Positions 13,925 through 27,337 of a DNA stretch of 64,000 bases are shown piece by piece. Location: contig CAJJDP010000071.1 of the NCBI GenBank assembly GCA_905182995.1, positions 13,666 through 77,665 of the forward strand. Reading direction: 5' to 3'. The position numbers were made by a program, and so were the translations under genes. The notes under the pieces are model-generated. The model was not told the DNA's origin. It saw only the letters and a program-made list of their open reading frames with translations, and did no database searches. The stretch is from Paramecium octaurelia (Eukaryota; Ciliophora; Oligohymenophorea; Peniculida; Parameciidae). Numbering within the stretch: the stretch's first letter is position 1; every line of letters starts with the position of its first letter.

Positions 13925-14738
13925 TCAAACATATGTAAGAAATGTATTGTCATCATGTTTTTAGGCCACTTTTTGTTTTGGTTTTATATCTAAGGTTTTT
14001 TATTTCATAATTCTCTGGTCGTCCTAGTCTAGTTTAGTGGCAATTTCAAAGGATCGTTTCATCTGAATATAATGATATTCTACTTATTTCAAATCTCTTT
14101 GATAAGAACAATAAATAATTTTTCTCTATTTATCGAAATATTGTTGTTCTTTTTTTTTAATAATAGGACAAGGTTCTGTTAGTTTTTTATGGTTTTCAAT
14201 TTTTGGTAAGGCCAAACTTTTAGTTCTGGAATTTCTCCTTTAAAACTCTTAAAACTGCATTTCTTGAAAGTAAAATTCTCTTTCAGCTGACAAACCTACT
14301 CATATGAATGTCTAACCATTTTTATTGTTAAAGTCTCTCTTTCCATTTCAAATTGTAATCACCTGCCTATTTGGCCTTGCTTGCTAATTGTTTTTATTTT
14401 TAAAGAGCGTATTTTTCCATTCTTTCCGTTAATTAATCATACAAATATTCTAAGTTAGATTCTTGCTGATAATAAAGTTCTTAATATCTAGAGCGTGCAT
14501 TTTAAACTTATTCATTACTTGTTTTCATTTTACGTTCTAAATAAGAAATAACTTTGATACTCATGGAAACTTTTTTTTCCTCATTAATTGGAATAATAAA
14601 AGCTAATTCAGTGTTACATACAATGGGACGCATTTTTATAATCTGCAGTTTAAGATGTGGAGATTATTTCATAAATTTATTATAAAATTTGTAATTATTT
14701 TAATGAAAGAGGTAGATATAAATATACTATTAATTCAT
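13925..14738 (-). CDS. Hypothetical charged, coiled protein
   Basis: Reading the minus strand from ATG at 14738 down to TGA 13927-13925 gives 263 codons if one 22-nt intron is removed near 14298-14319 (starts GTAGG, ends GAG). Without it the first frame stops after HMSRFVS. The sequence is rich in Lys, Gln and Glu (TSNEQVQNARSRYQELYYQQ, then LKQVEYHYIQMKRSFEIATK), consistent with helical coiled-coil structure. Alternative starts are the downstream ATGs at 14672 and 14633. No family was recognised. The GAG acceptor is rare but another is seen in this window. Confidence 0.6.
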
Positions 14739-15098
14739 AACACCAAACTCAAAGTTTCAAATTCTTCAAAAGCCATATGATTTTGGTTTTTGTTTTTTTT
14801 GGACTGGTGAACATAACTCTAAATAGATATGAAGTAGTTTTTAGTTTACCTTTTCTTATCATACTAATTGTTTGTCTAATCAACTGTCTAAACTCATAGA
14901 TCAAATAAAGGACAAATGTTCATCTAGGGATGTGTATCAAAACAAGCCAAACAAAGAAAATCAAAGTATTCGTAAACTCATTCAAGTATGAATTTTGCTT
15001 CATATTTTAAGCATTCTTTTTATTCAAAAATAAAATTGACTTATTACATTAAAAAAATGCTTGGGTTATGATAAAAGAATTAATCATATATAATATTA
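14739..15098. other. Intergenic, 360 bp
   Basis: Spacer between two minus-strand genes, AT-rich with short T runs. No feature recognised. Confidence 0.55.
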
Positions 15099-15590
15099 TC
15101 AATTTTTTTTAATTCCTTTTCTTCTTTCTTCGTCTTCTTACTATTTAATCCTTTGATGTATAAAGTAATGACATTTTTTATATTTCTTGCCTGAATTGCA
15201 AAAGCATTGTTTATTTCCCAACTTGCCTAATTTTGCCATCATCTATTCCATAGACAGTCCTTCAAAATCTTTGGAGATTTTTTCATCATCATCATCACTA
15301 TAATCATCCTTCTTCTTTTTGACTCCACCCATATTATACATATTGGCCACATCATCTTCAGTCATCTATCCCATCAACTTTTTGTACCCTTTATTAAATA
15401 TGCTGTATGCACTCAAAGTGCCTTTTTCTCTTGTGCCTAAATTTGTAAAAATCAATGCGAATCCCGTTAGGATTACATATAACCCTTGCATCGAATAAAG
15501 AATTGAGATCTTTAAGATGATAGTATTATTATTACTCTGCCACCAATCAACCAAATTATACTATATACAAAGTATTTAAGAAAGCTCCAT
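15099..15590 (-). CDS. SAYSvFN-domain protein with C-terminal SEC-C zinc motif
   Basis: An intronless 163-codon frame. A hydrophobic segment (GLYVILTGFALIFTNLG) is followed by TREKGTLSAYSIFNKG, which carries the diagnostic SAYS-x-FN core of the SAYSvFN family; the human SAYSD1 protein is an ER-membrane member. An acidic linker (DDYSDDDDEK) leads to CFCNSGKKYKKCHYF, a textbook SEC-C metal-binding motif (C-x-C-x8-CH) as found at the C-terminus of SecA and in many small zinc proteins. The two modules in one short protein suggest a membrane-anchored zinc protein, perhaps in ER protein handling. The function is inferred from family only. The gene lies 95 bp from the next minus-strand stop. Confidence 0.82.
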
Positions 15591-15685
15591 TGACCATAGG
15601 TGCGAAATAAGTGTTTATAGTATTTTGAACGATCTTAAAATTCAGATGAATCTACAAGTTCAACTTTGTACATATAATATAATAA

Positions 15686-18622
15686 TCAAATATTGCTAAA
15701 TTTGAGTATTCGACTGATAGTATCCTTTAGTTCTGCTTCATCCTTCGTTTAGAAATACAATTCAAACGCCCCTTTAAGGATGGGTTCGTCTTGATTAATA
15801 TTTCTTAATAAGTAGGTCAACTATTGATTGTAAATAAATGTTTACATCAGTTTTTGATCTTCCCAATTCAATTAGATTTGCTTTCAGTATGCTTTTCACA
15901 TTAGATTTCAAAATATAATTGTATATTAGTTAGATATTTTCTACTAAATCCTACTTATCTAGATTATAATCATAGACTTCCAATGAAGACTTTATCATAA
16001 TATTGTCCTTGTCAATTGCATCCATCAACAGATCTATTTATTTGACTTTGCTCTTTAAGAATTTTGCACAGATATCTTTTATCAAATCCTTATGCTGATT
16101 GTTTTAATCGATCTTTTTCATGTAAGGGTCCATTGATTAATTGTCTTTTTGCTTTTCAATTTGACTATTTGCAAAATCTGATAACTTCTAAATGAATATC
16201 CTCTAATCTCTCTATCTTAGGAAATCCCTAAAGAGTTTCAATAGAGTATTATCACTTGATATCATGTTCTAAAAATATAATTTGATGTTTTACTTATTCC
16301 AATGCCAATCTTTGTTCCTAATTCAAACATCTTCTGTATGCAAACAAAATATTCAATTATTGTTCTATCAAACTATCAAATTGCTCAATTTCATTAAAGT
16401 CAAATCTAGAAGAGGACGAATATACCTTAAATATAAGATTTAGAGTATTTAAAAACTCGTCTTATTCTTTTGTTTCACAATACACTTCGTAAGCTGCCAT
16501 AACAGACATATCTTCAATCGAATATAAATAATAAAATGCCTTTGCTTACCTTAAAGTGATAACTTTATCAATTTCGTATAAAAAATTTATTATAAATTTG
16601 AAATTTTAATATTTATGCATTTTTGGTTCGATGACAGCTCCATGAGTAGGTGAAGGAATATCATCAATTTTTTTATTCTGTAAAGTCAATAAATCATTGA
16701 TATCTGATTTAATGCAATCAATATCATATCTTTATCCATATTTATCTAATATTTCAAGCAACCTTTAGTTCTAAGCTGTATAGTAACCATGTAATTTAGC
16801 TTTTTCATGTTCATCACAGAATTTGCTGCATTGATCGTAAACAGTCATAAACAGTTTTTCATAATCTTCATTACTGTATTTTTGTAATACTTTAACATGA
16901 TATTTATCAATGAAGTTTATTTCTTTCTTACTCTCCAATATTATCGAATCAACACTCAATTTCCGTTCCTCCTATTAATTAACTTATGGTAAATTCAAAT
17001 GGAAATGAAAATGTTCATCATGACTATCCTTACGCCGTTTATGCATCAAATAATAGGAATAACTATTTTCTTCTCTCAATTGTTATTCTAATTGCCCTAC
17101 ATTCTCCTTGAGAATTGAAAATAGATCTTATAATTAACCATTTTATCCAAATCTTTGAAATCCTTCATAAATAGGGTTTTATTTATTGGCATTTTCTGAA
17201 AGAAAATACTCCACTTAATGAGAATTAAAATTTTTAGTAATTTCTTGCTGAAATTGACTCTGCAAATACTGTCTTATTATTTAGAGTAGGATCTTGAGAA
17301 ATAGAATATTATAGTACATCTTGAGGGTAATCCATTAGACTTTTGACTAAATCATCCAAATCACTGTCCATTCTCAGTTCTCTCAACATTCCAGACTCAA
17401 TTGAATTTAAATCACCTGAATTAAGTAATTAATCCATTATTGTTACGGACGACCTCAAACCTGGAGTTGGATTGCAATCATAAGGGAAATTTACTGATTA
17501 ATGTAGATCACTCCTACTAGGACTGGTTATGAATTTGAGGTTGTTTTAACTATTAAATACAATATTTCAATTTTACAATGAAAGATTGTTGTTGTCATCT
17601 TGGGGCAACAGTAACTTCAGATTTCTAATGAAGTTTTCATCATCCTGCTATTTTTAATACAGTTGATACTCAGCAAAGACGGATTGATCTTAACCGATAA
17701 TCAATCCTAAGAGGTATTCATATTCTCTGGATTCGAATCGATTTCTAAATTTGTCTACAGCCTTTTTGACCCTCATTACACTTATTAACACAAATTATAC
17801 CCATGAGTTCTTTTGCCTTAACTAGAATGAAAGTTGTCATTCGCCTCCACCTATAAAATCTATTTCTCATTTCCCCTAGTTACAATCAAGGGGATATTAT
17901 TGTTTGCATTGCTATTGGGAGTAGCAAAACTACCCTGCAATATAGGTTCTGGCTCTTCTTCTTCACATAGCAATTATTCAATCTGATAACACACATCTTC
18001 AGCAATTGAGTGATTAATTTTCATTTCCATTTCGTGTTTAAGATTTTAATTTTCAAAAACCGTTAATAACAATGAATCAGATTCCTCCTCTTAGATTATT
18101 GTGTAATAGGCTTAGAGAAATGCAAATGTTTTATAGATTCTCATTACTATCGGTTGGCCAAAGATGCCAGCCTAATATTCATTGTCAAATACCAACACAA
18201 TGGTTAAAACTGGATGTTGAGGACTAGATGACTCTTCATATGTACCTAAATCTAATTTGTTGGATTTCTTATAAGAATGCTCCGAAATCAACATAATAAG
18301 AGGGTTCCTCGGTTGTTTGCACTCTCGAATTCTTACTTTTATGCGACTTCCTACTATTCCTTTCAGGTTTTCTCTATTCTGTCAGTATGACGTAGAATTT
18401 ATCTTTGTGAGCGTGCAGATTGTGGCAGAAATATTGCAATTCACAAATATTTCCTATTATATTATTGCATTTACCTTACGCATCTTATAATGCTGTTATG
18501 GTCTTGTCAACCTAAAAGGCAGATCGAATCAAACGACAAAAGGATGCAACATCCAAATTTGAAACAAAGAACGATTTTTGCTCTCCATCCAAAGAAAATA
18601 TAAAGTTATGCTTTCCCTGCAT
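15686..18622 (-). CDS. Large protein of unknown function, about 926 aa
   Basis: Starts MQGKHNFIFSLDGEQKSF at 18622 and ends at TGA 15688-15686. Seven introns of 19-27 nt were needed, for example 18454-18474 (21 nt). Exon lengths then sum to exactly 927 codons. Two of the introns end in AAG and one in CAG. The protein has an N-terminal compact region with Cys and His (SNLDVASFCRLIRSAF, ELQYFCHNLHAH), an acidic middle, and a long helical C-terminal half (YEVYCETKEQDEFLNTLNLI, then LMDAIDKDNIMIKSS). No catalytic motif or membrane segment was seen and no family was recognised. Four rows of agreement between frames and splice sites make the gene itself secure. Confidence 0.72.
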
Positions 18623-18699
18623 TAATAATTTTATTCGATAAAAATAATATTGTTAGTAATATTAAAAATAAATTATCACACAAAACTATTTTCAAATTC

Positions 18700-19035
18700 T
18701 CAATAAAATAATTTCTGTCTATTAACTCTTGATATATATATATTATTATAAATATAAATGTAATAAAAAGCAAAATAATTCTTTGCCACCTATGGTAAAT
18801 TGGGTATAACCGTTTACTTTTCCATCTGTTTAGCCAATTATGGGATTGTTTACTTCGCATTGAGATAGGGAGTTGATGTGAAATAAATTGGATCAAAGTA
18901 GCATTTTTCATTTTACATTAGGTTAGGATTTGATACCACTCAAGGAAAGTGGGAAAAGATTGAAACATATGGTACACCAACAGCAGCGTACATTATATAT
19001 AAACTCATGGCCCCAATCAAATGGCCGATAGTCAT
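18700..19035 (-). CDS. Small membrane protein with in-frame TGA or unusually long intron
   Basis: From ATG 19035 the frame encodes MTIGHLIGAMSLYIMYAAVG, a membrane segment, and continues to a true-looking end at TGA 18702-18700 with IPQLAKQMEKQTVIPNLPQV. One TGA (about 18962) interrupts it after SIFSHFP. Removing 39 nt (starts GTGTACC, ends GAG) restores one frame of 98 residues. This is longer than most introns here but close to a 38-nt one at 43017. Alternatives are TGA recoding (for example selenocysteine) or two short genes. The stop leaves 77 bp before the next minus-strand start, and the ATG leaves 86 bp to the divergent reductase start. An earlier ATG at 19131 would overlap that start. 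Family unknown. Confidence 0.45.
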
Positions 19036-19121
19036 AGGAACAACTGCCTTTTTATGTAGGAAAGGAAGAAAATGAAAGATTATTATATAAATTGCAAAGA
19101 ATTTTGAATATAAAATTGTCA

Positions 19122-20599
<1,478 letters not shown>

Positions 20600-20673
20600 A
20601 AAAATAATCAAATAATTATTAAACATCAAAATCTTTTTTTAAAAAAATATATATATATAGAAAATATCAAATA

Positions 20674-22082
20674 TCACTACATCAATTTTACTTATTTTCC
20701 TGATGCTCTCAAAAATCCCAACATACCTTAGCTCTGTAATATTGATTTTTAATATTCTAATTGATGTTGTTAACTTTCTTCATCATCAATTACGATTTGC
20801 AAAAAACTAACTGGATTTCTTCTCTTGGATTTAATTTGATGTTATATCTTTTTTTTCTCCTAGGATTTCTTCTCTTCTATTAAACTAACGTCCTAATAAC
20901 TAATAACTCTTTAACCACAATTATTTGCAACTTCTTAAATCTATTGTTGCTTTTACTTAAATAATTCATATAATGCATATCAAAACATAATTTACATAAT
21001 CATTCATAACTTTTTCTAAGAATAATATCATATCTGTTAATTTATCTATAATTTCATCACACAATTCAATTTTTCTCTATCTTCATTTCTAACCATTTTC
21101 ATCTTAATTATCCTACATCTCAGTTGCCATAGAAATTAGTTTACTGAATTTCTAATCATAAATACTAACTCATACACTCTTGAATTTTGATAATTTACTT
21201 CCAGTCATGATTTGAATAAATGCATGAGTATTCTTATGTGCTTTTCTTTCCTTATTATGCACTAAAAGTTGAGGAATTTCACCTTATCCCCACCCAAATG
21301 GATCCTCATCATCTTTATCCTCCTCTTAACTTGCTTATTCTTACACAATCTCTTTTCCTTCTTCTACCTTATCTGTCTAAACATCTTCGACTTAAGAAGC
21401 TTAATCAATAGATTAATCATTATAGTTTTTTATTGCTCCTATTGAAGTTCTAAGAATCAAATTCATATTTCACCTTAGTCGAGACTCTCTATAAATTCTC
21501 TTGCCTAAATAATCTTCTCTTTTGCCTGTGATAAAACGCTGTGATCTTCTTACATTTCGACCTTACCTTCTTCCAAAATTGTTATCCAAGTAAAAACTCT
21601 TTCATTATTGTTTTCAATACGCCTCATAAGTATTTGTATATTCATCATCCGTGTTACAATTAGGAGACCCTATAGATGCTGGATCAAAATTGACAGCTTA
21701 TTAGAAGGATTCAAATTTTATTCCTTTTATAACAACCAAGCTCAATAAAAAATAAACAATTTTCATTTATAAAATTAATTCGTTTTTTATAACTGCATTC
21801 TCATAATAAAACATCAAATCAATAATATTTGTACAATATATTAGTGGATCCTTATTAGCCTTAGGCAAATTTTCAATTGCTGCTTACAAATCAATATTGT
21901 CATAAAAAACTAGCCTATAATAATAAGTATATTTTATATTATTTAAAATTGTTAAAAAACACTTAGATTACCCTTTAATTGGTAAAAATCCTATTACATC
22001 TGAAATTTTAAAAACAACGCCTGCTCTTTCATTATAATAATGATGGATAGTTTGCAGCAAAGGCTTTGAAGTTGTAATTCAT
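20674..22082 (-). CDS. Multi-exon acidic protein, model incomplete
   Basis: Several coding blocks on the minus strand join by small introns, but the model does not fully close. Blocks in order: MNYNFKAFAANYPSLL (possible start at 22082), NLPKANKDPLIYCTNIIDLM, FYLDNNFGRRQGRNVRR, DDEDPFGWGQGEIPQLLVHN, KLTDMILFLEKVMNDYVN, and SFLQIVIDDEESQQHQLEYQ near the TGA at 20676-20674. One 24-nt intron ends GAG and another starts GTGAAAT and ends TAG. Near 21120 an in-frame TGA remains unexplained. A possible 27-nt intron at 20700-20726 is a multiple of three without a stop, so both spliced and retained forms are readable. No family recognised. Confidence 0.4.
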
Positions 22083-22951
22083 ATGTAAAGATAAATTAAA
22101 ATATAGAAATGGAAAATAATTGAAAAATTTCATTTATGTTATTCAAAATAAAAATAAAAAAATATGTAAACTACAATTTTTGCAGAAATTACTTGTTCCT
22201 GTACAACCTGAAGGAACTCTATTATAATGAAAAAAGTACTCGAATTAGGAATTATCATAATGTATTTTAAATCAGATTATAATTTCTATATCGTTCATTA
22301 AGTGTTATTATAAAACATAATCATTCAAGTTTATTTTTATAATAATTAATCGGCAAGCATTTTTATGAATGACTTACTTAATGAGCAACCTATATCCAAC
22401 TCAAAAATTTGAAAAGAAGTCCATGCCGATACTCAATAATATTGCATAGAAAATGAGATTAAGTAAATCATCATAAATCATACTTGATATTTAAAATTTT
22501 CTATTATATAATTATTATTATTGTGCTTAAAAGAAAAAGGTGATTGGGCAACAAAAAAACAATAATAATTTATTAATAAAATTATATATCGAATGAAAAG
22601 ATACAGCAAATATTATTATAATTTACATGTGATATAGTTCTTTGTTGAATCAATGTAAGATGGATTGATTTTTTGGTTTTCTGATTTGGAAATGAAATAA
22701 TTATGGTTTTTAATAATGAAATGTTGAGGAATAGGAGATGAAATTCAAAAAGGTGATGGATGGGGAATATTATAAAATGATTTAAAATCTAATTAAAAAA
22801 GTATGAATGATAATCAATGTTGCATCATTAGATTATGAATTAATGATAAAGGCAGTCCATCAAATGTAAATAGTGCGTATTAAAATGATAAATTTCTAAA
22901 TTATTAAACCAGAATTCAATCGTCTTATTAATTAATTATTATATAATCAGG
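22083..22951. other. Intergenic, 869 bp
   Basis: Long for this window. One frame of 67 codons (starting MKKVLELGIIIMYF near 22230, plus strand) is open but low-complexity and unsupported. The rest is AT-rich. It must contain the divergent promoters of the minus gene and of the carrier gene. No motif could be identified. Confidence 0.5.
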
Positions 22952-23906
22952 ATGTCTGAATCTATATACAAAGTTCGCACTTAGAAATATTTGAAACCCA
23001 TCTTAGAGACCTAGATAATTGGTATATCTAGAGTAATTCTGGGATTGCCAATCGATCATGTGTTTGATAGATTCAAGACTCTACTTCAAGCTGAGAGCAC
23101 CCAATCATCGATGAAATAATTGTTCAAAGATACTTATCGAAGGAACGGAGTTCTTAAAGGAGTATTTGCTGGTTTCTCATCCCAAATCAGTATTCAATTG
23201 TTTAAACAATACTACAGGTAAATTTGAAAAATGAACCCAATAGATGGCCAATGATGATATTGATACCCAAATACTACAAAGAACTTTTACCAAGTTCTTG
23301 GGTAGAGAATCACCCAGCATTACACAAAGGATTGGCAGGTGCAACAATTGCCTTGTTTGAGTCGTTTGTGACTTGTCCTTTAGAAAGAATTAAGTGTTAA
23401 TTGATGACTCAACATTAATCAAAATCAAGTATCTTTTAATTAATATATCATTAGTACTTAAATAGTTATGGAGAAATGAGAGGTCATTGTCGCACTTTGT
23501 AAGAAATTTGTACACCGGCATGGAGGCTATGGTTTTGAAGTAGGTAGTATCCTGGACGAATTACCTCTATTGGGATCACAAAATTAGATACTTCTTTAAG
23601 GAGAATCCCAGTTAGGCACTCACTTTACCTTAAATTGCGATGTGCAGTTTATTGACTGCAGTTCCAAACATCCTTTTGGTTTAACCATTTGATGCTGTTA
23701 AGACTGCTTATCAAATGGAACAAAATGGAAATTACAAATAACTAACCATCCCACAAGCCTTTGTGAAGGTTTACAAAGACAAAGGTTTGATTGGGTACTA
23801 CGCTGGTTGGTAGCTAAGGTTGTCTTAATTCATAGTTCAAGCAGCCTTAAGTACTCCAGTAATGGATTATTTGGAAAGATTACATGGTCTTCCAAATGAA
23901 CTCTGA
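22952..23906 (+). CDS. Mitochondrial carrier (SLC25) family protein
   Basis: Introns at 23218-23243 and 23429-23454 (both 26 nt) leave 300 aa, the usual carrier length. Carrier signatures P-x-[DE]-x-x-[KR] appear as LPIDHVFDRFK, CPLERIKCQL and QPFDAVKTAY at roughly 100-residue spacing, i.e. three tandem repeats. The last repeat is followed by GLIGYYAGWQLRLSQF, matching the conserved G-x-Y/F-x-G-x-x-x-R part. SLC25 proteins exchange metabolites across the inner mitochondrial membrane. The first repeat signature is degenerate (IDHVFDRFK), so substrate cannot be inferred. Confidence 0.85.
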
Positions 23907-23966
23907 AATTCATAGTTAATACTATCAACTGAATATTTTTGATAATAATTAAATATTTATATATTA

Positions 23967-25845
23967 TCATTATAATTAATCATTCGATCTTCTAGTTTCC
24001 ACTATGGAACCAGTCAATTGTCTCTAAACTTATGCTTGTGTGCCTGATAATCTTACTCCAACTTAATTTTTAGAATCAAAATGCTATGAGATTGGATGAT
24101 GAATATCCTACTTTGAGGAATAAGGAGACTATAAGTGATTTTCTTATTCCAACTAATAGGTCAATAAGGCTTCCTATTATCCAGTCAATTACTTGGTCAA
24201 TTCTTAATCTCTAAGAAGTTGTGATTATCTTGGTTATTGTTGATATTTTGAGTGATTTTGATATTATTAAGAATATTATTCTTGTTAATATTTTGATTGA
24301 TTTTGATACTATTGAGAATATTAATACGATTTAGTTTAATCAGTATTAATGGACTCAATTAATTATTATTATTATTTATTTGTAGTTTCATTGTATGTTA
24401 TTGGTCTTGATTCTATAACTTATAAATTTGTAGGATGCAATTATTCTACTACATTTTGTTTAGGTTTATCTTCAATTTCTTGCTAGTTGTATTGATATTG
24501 TTCATGTTCCTGTATCTAAAATTGATTAATTTCGTGTTTTGGATAGTAGTTCTGTTAATTTTAGTAATTTGATTATTGATTTATATTATCTTGTTTGCAA
24601 TCACTCAATTGCAATTAGAGTTCTTATTAGGTGATTGGTGTTAGATTGTTGTATAATTAGCAACTTCTGGTTTGGTCCAATTGTTTGCTTGGTGTTTTTT
24701 GACACTTATTTTAAGCATCCTAACTTCTTTGAAGTGCAATTTTAGTTCTTTATTCCAGTAGTTCTAATTGTTCATAAATATCAGTAGTGTCTACAACTCT
24801 GCTAACCACTTATTACTCAAATTTTTGATTACTAATTTGCTATCTAAAATCAATAGAATAATTAGGTAAGTTTTCTTAAATAGTTGATTACTTAATAGGA
24901 TGAACAAAATACTCTGAAATAATCTTCAAGTTGAAATCTGTAACCAATCAACAGATCATTGGCCTGTCTTGAATTAGGTCTATTTTCAGGAGCTAATTAT
25001 AATAATTAACACACTATAGAACACAATTGTTCACTATAGAGTGTTTTCATCTCCCTAATGTAAGCATCTAATTTCTCTGTGCTCAATAGATAATGAGTAT
25101 AATCATAAATATCGTTAATATTTTTGAGTATTGCCATCTACAGGGCAGTCAAACCAATACTGAATACATCAGATTTGTTAAGATCATAAGTGGGTCGAAG
25201 CACTTTTTATTTGAGAAATTGCAATTATTCGGGACTTAAATTATAGTTCCCCAATTATTTAGTAACACATCTTTTGAAGGCATTTAAGTCTGTTAGTTAT
25301 TGAATATCGGTTAACTTATAAATTGGGTATGGTTCATTTTATCGGATTGGGCAGTTTTTAGGAAATGATGTGACACTTATGGTAAGTGGTCTAATGTCTC
25401 CATGAGATTTCTGTTGAATACTCAATTTTTAAATGGCTACCAACTAGAATGAAATGAATAAAGACAATACAGTACAATGAAGCATGGCTGCTATTTCTAT
25501 TTCTTCAAAATGTTGTTTAGATGCAGCTTGTTCTACAATGAGTCTTTCCAAATATTCATCAAAATACTCATATACACTATGTGCTTAAGTCATTTGAGTG
25601 CATAGTTCTTTTTCTGTGATAAATTATAAATCCAGCATTTCAATTAAGAATAGATCTTTCTATCTGGATTACATTTGTAATTCTGCTTGTTCTCGAAAGT
25701 GATGCCATTATTCCTCGTCTTGAAAGATGTGATCTTTTACAGCCACTGCATGACCATCATTTAATTTGTAGACTTTGATTTCGCCATAACGAATATCATT
25801 CACTGATTTCCAAAACTATAATTAGTTGATTTTTGGAACACTCAT
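23967..25845 (-). CDS. Protein kinase-like (pseudokinase) with Gln-rich repetitive tail
   Basis: One 22-nt intron (24891-24912, AAG acceptor) gives 618 aa. The N-terminal 320 residues have a kinase-like fold: VAVKDH resembles the VAIK strand, SHGDIRPLTI stands where HRDLKPxN should be, and LSPEQL with SDVFSIGLTALQMAI resembles the APE and D-x-W-S-x-G motifs. A glycine loop is missing, no DFG is seen, and the catalytic Asn is absent, so activity is doubtful. The C-terminal 290 residues are Gln/Asn-rich, with a duplicated block (YQYSQQYQNQSKYQQ and YSQQYQNHSKYQQ, about 24240-24320). Nearly all of those Gln are TAA or TAG codons. It may be a scaffold; the role is not known. Confidence 0.78.
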
Positions 25846-25924
25846 ACGTGATTGTTCTAGATTTTGGGATTACGATTAACCCATTCTTTTAAATTATTAA
25901 TTAATTTAATACAAAAATCTATTA

Positions 25925-27100
25925 TCAAATCTAATTAGTTATTATGATCAAAGGTATCACTCGATTGCTTTGTTACAATTTCACTTACTAATTGCTCATT
26001 TGTGTAAATTAAAATTCAGAACAAGTTTCAAATTGAATCAAATAGGAGTCTTGGCTACCTTTGAATTCCTTCAAGGCCACGTCGATATTTGTGTAGAACA
26101 CTAGATTCTTACTAAATTCTGTGTAAGATTTGCCTATCAAATCTATATAGTAAATTTTGATTGCATTTTTGCCTCTGGCCATTTCAAGATAGTATTTTTT
26201 GTATTCTTCATTCACGATTGCCTACCTCAAAGAGACATCCAATATACATTATCCTAATTCTATTTTATTGCCCATAGTTGAATCAAAGATAATCACATCA
26301 TCCCTATTTTCGATCTCATATTCTGATTAACATAAATAAGACTTTTTGAATAGTTATTTGAATTCTTGATCTCCAATGAATGTACTCCCAAATTATTGGT
26401 AAACTTTGTTCTTTTGAGAGATCATACTATTTATATTAGAATTCTCAATCAAATTGATTAATGTGGAATCCTAAGAAGATGTATGATCCAATCTCAAAGA
26501 ATTCTCTTTAGTATCCAATTGATCTTGGTACTTCTGCATGTCCTTCTTCTCATTAATCTACCCTCTCTGAGTTTTCTTTCTTTCTTTATAGGATCTTCTC
26601 ATCTAGTGTAATTTAGTGTCACTTTCTCCCTATCTCTGAATTATTTTGACTTCAATATCCTTCTTGAAAATGCTTTTCAAAATATCAAGTTACCCCATAA
26701 ACAATCCAAATTCAGACTCTTTAAACTTAAATGAGAAGTGTATAAGCTCATCTTTCAGTTTGAGATATTGCATGAACATCCAAATACTGTCCAACCTATC
26801 TAGTATTATGTAATTATCAGGTTCAGAAACTAGGTCCTCCCTCTTTGAATTTTGGTATTATGAACCTACATTTTTACTCTCAGAGTGTTCGATCTAGGCG
26901 ATTTCATATTGGAGATCGGAAGGTCGGCAGTCAAATAAGTGGGAGAGTGTTTTACTAACTTCCATGAATCTTTCAAACTCATTCAGGACTCTGACTTCTG
27001 CGAATTTGACACAGAGCTAAGAGAATGGGCTCTTCTTCATTTCAATATATTTGATCAGTTGTCTCTGGGCCAGGAGAGAAGAATTAATGTAATTTTGCAT
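25925..27100 (-). CDS. Hypothetical protein, 391 aa
   Basis: A continuous intronless frame from ATG 27100 to TGA 25927-25925. It contains an amphipathic N-terminal region (LLAQRQLIKYIEMKK), a basic middle (MRRSYKERKKTQRGQINEKK) and a C-terminal part with FIGDQEFKQLFKKSYLC. No known domain was recognised. Upstream is a 237-bp spacer to the divergent BCAT gene; downstream 79 bp separate it from the pseudokinase start, so the two minus genes are closely spaced. Confidence 0.75.
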
Positions 27101-27337
27101 TTAGTATAAATTAATTATTTTAGTAAAATTTTTAATCTAATTAATCAATCTATAATTCTATATATAGGCATTAACATATCGCTAGGGCTAATATTACACA
27201 ATGTTATCGGAATTGTGTCAATGATTGACATTCAAACAATAATATTAATCGCGTAATTATTGAATTAATTAGTATTATCATAATGCGTAATTGCTTAATA
27301 TAGATATCAAATTATTTAAATATTTATTTTACGGTCC

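Noticed and set aside
13925-14346. Frameshift in an A9 run that would split this minus gene
   Set aside because: A 22-nt intron upstream joins the frames without any sequence error; the alternative frame was chance.
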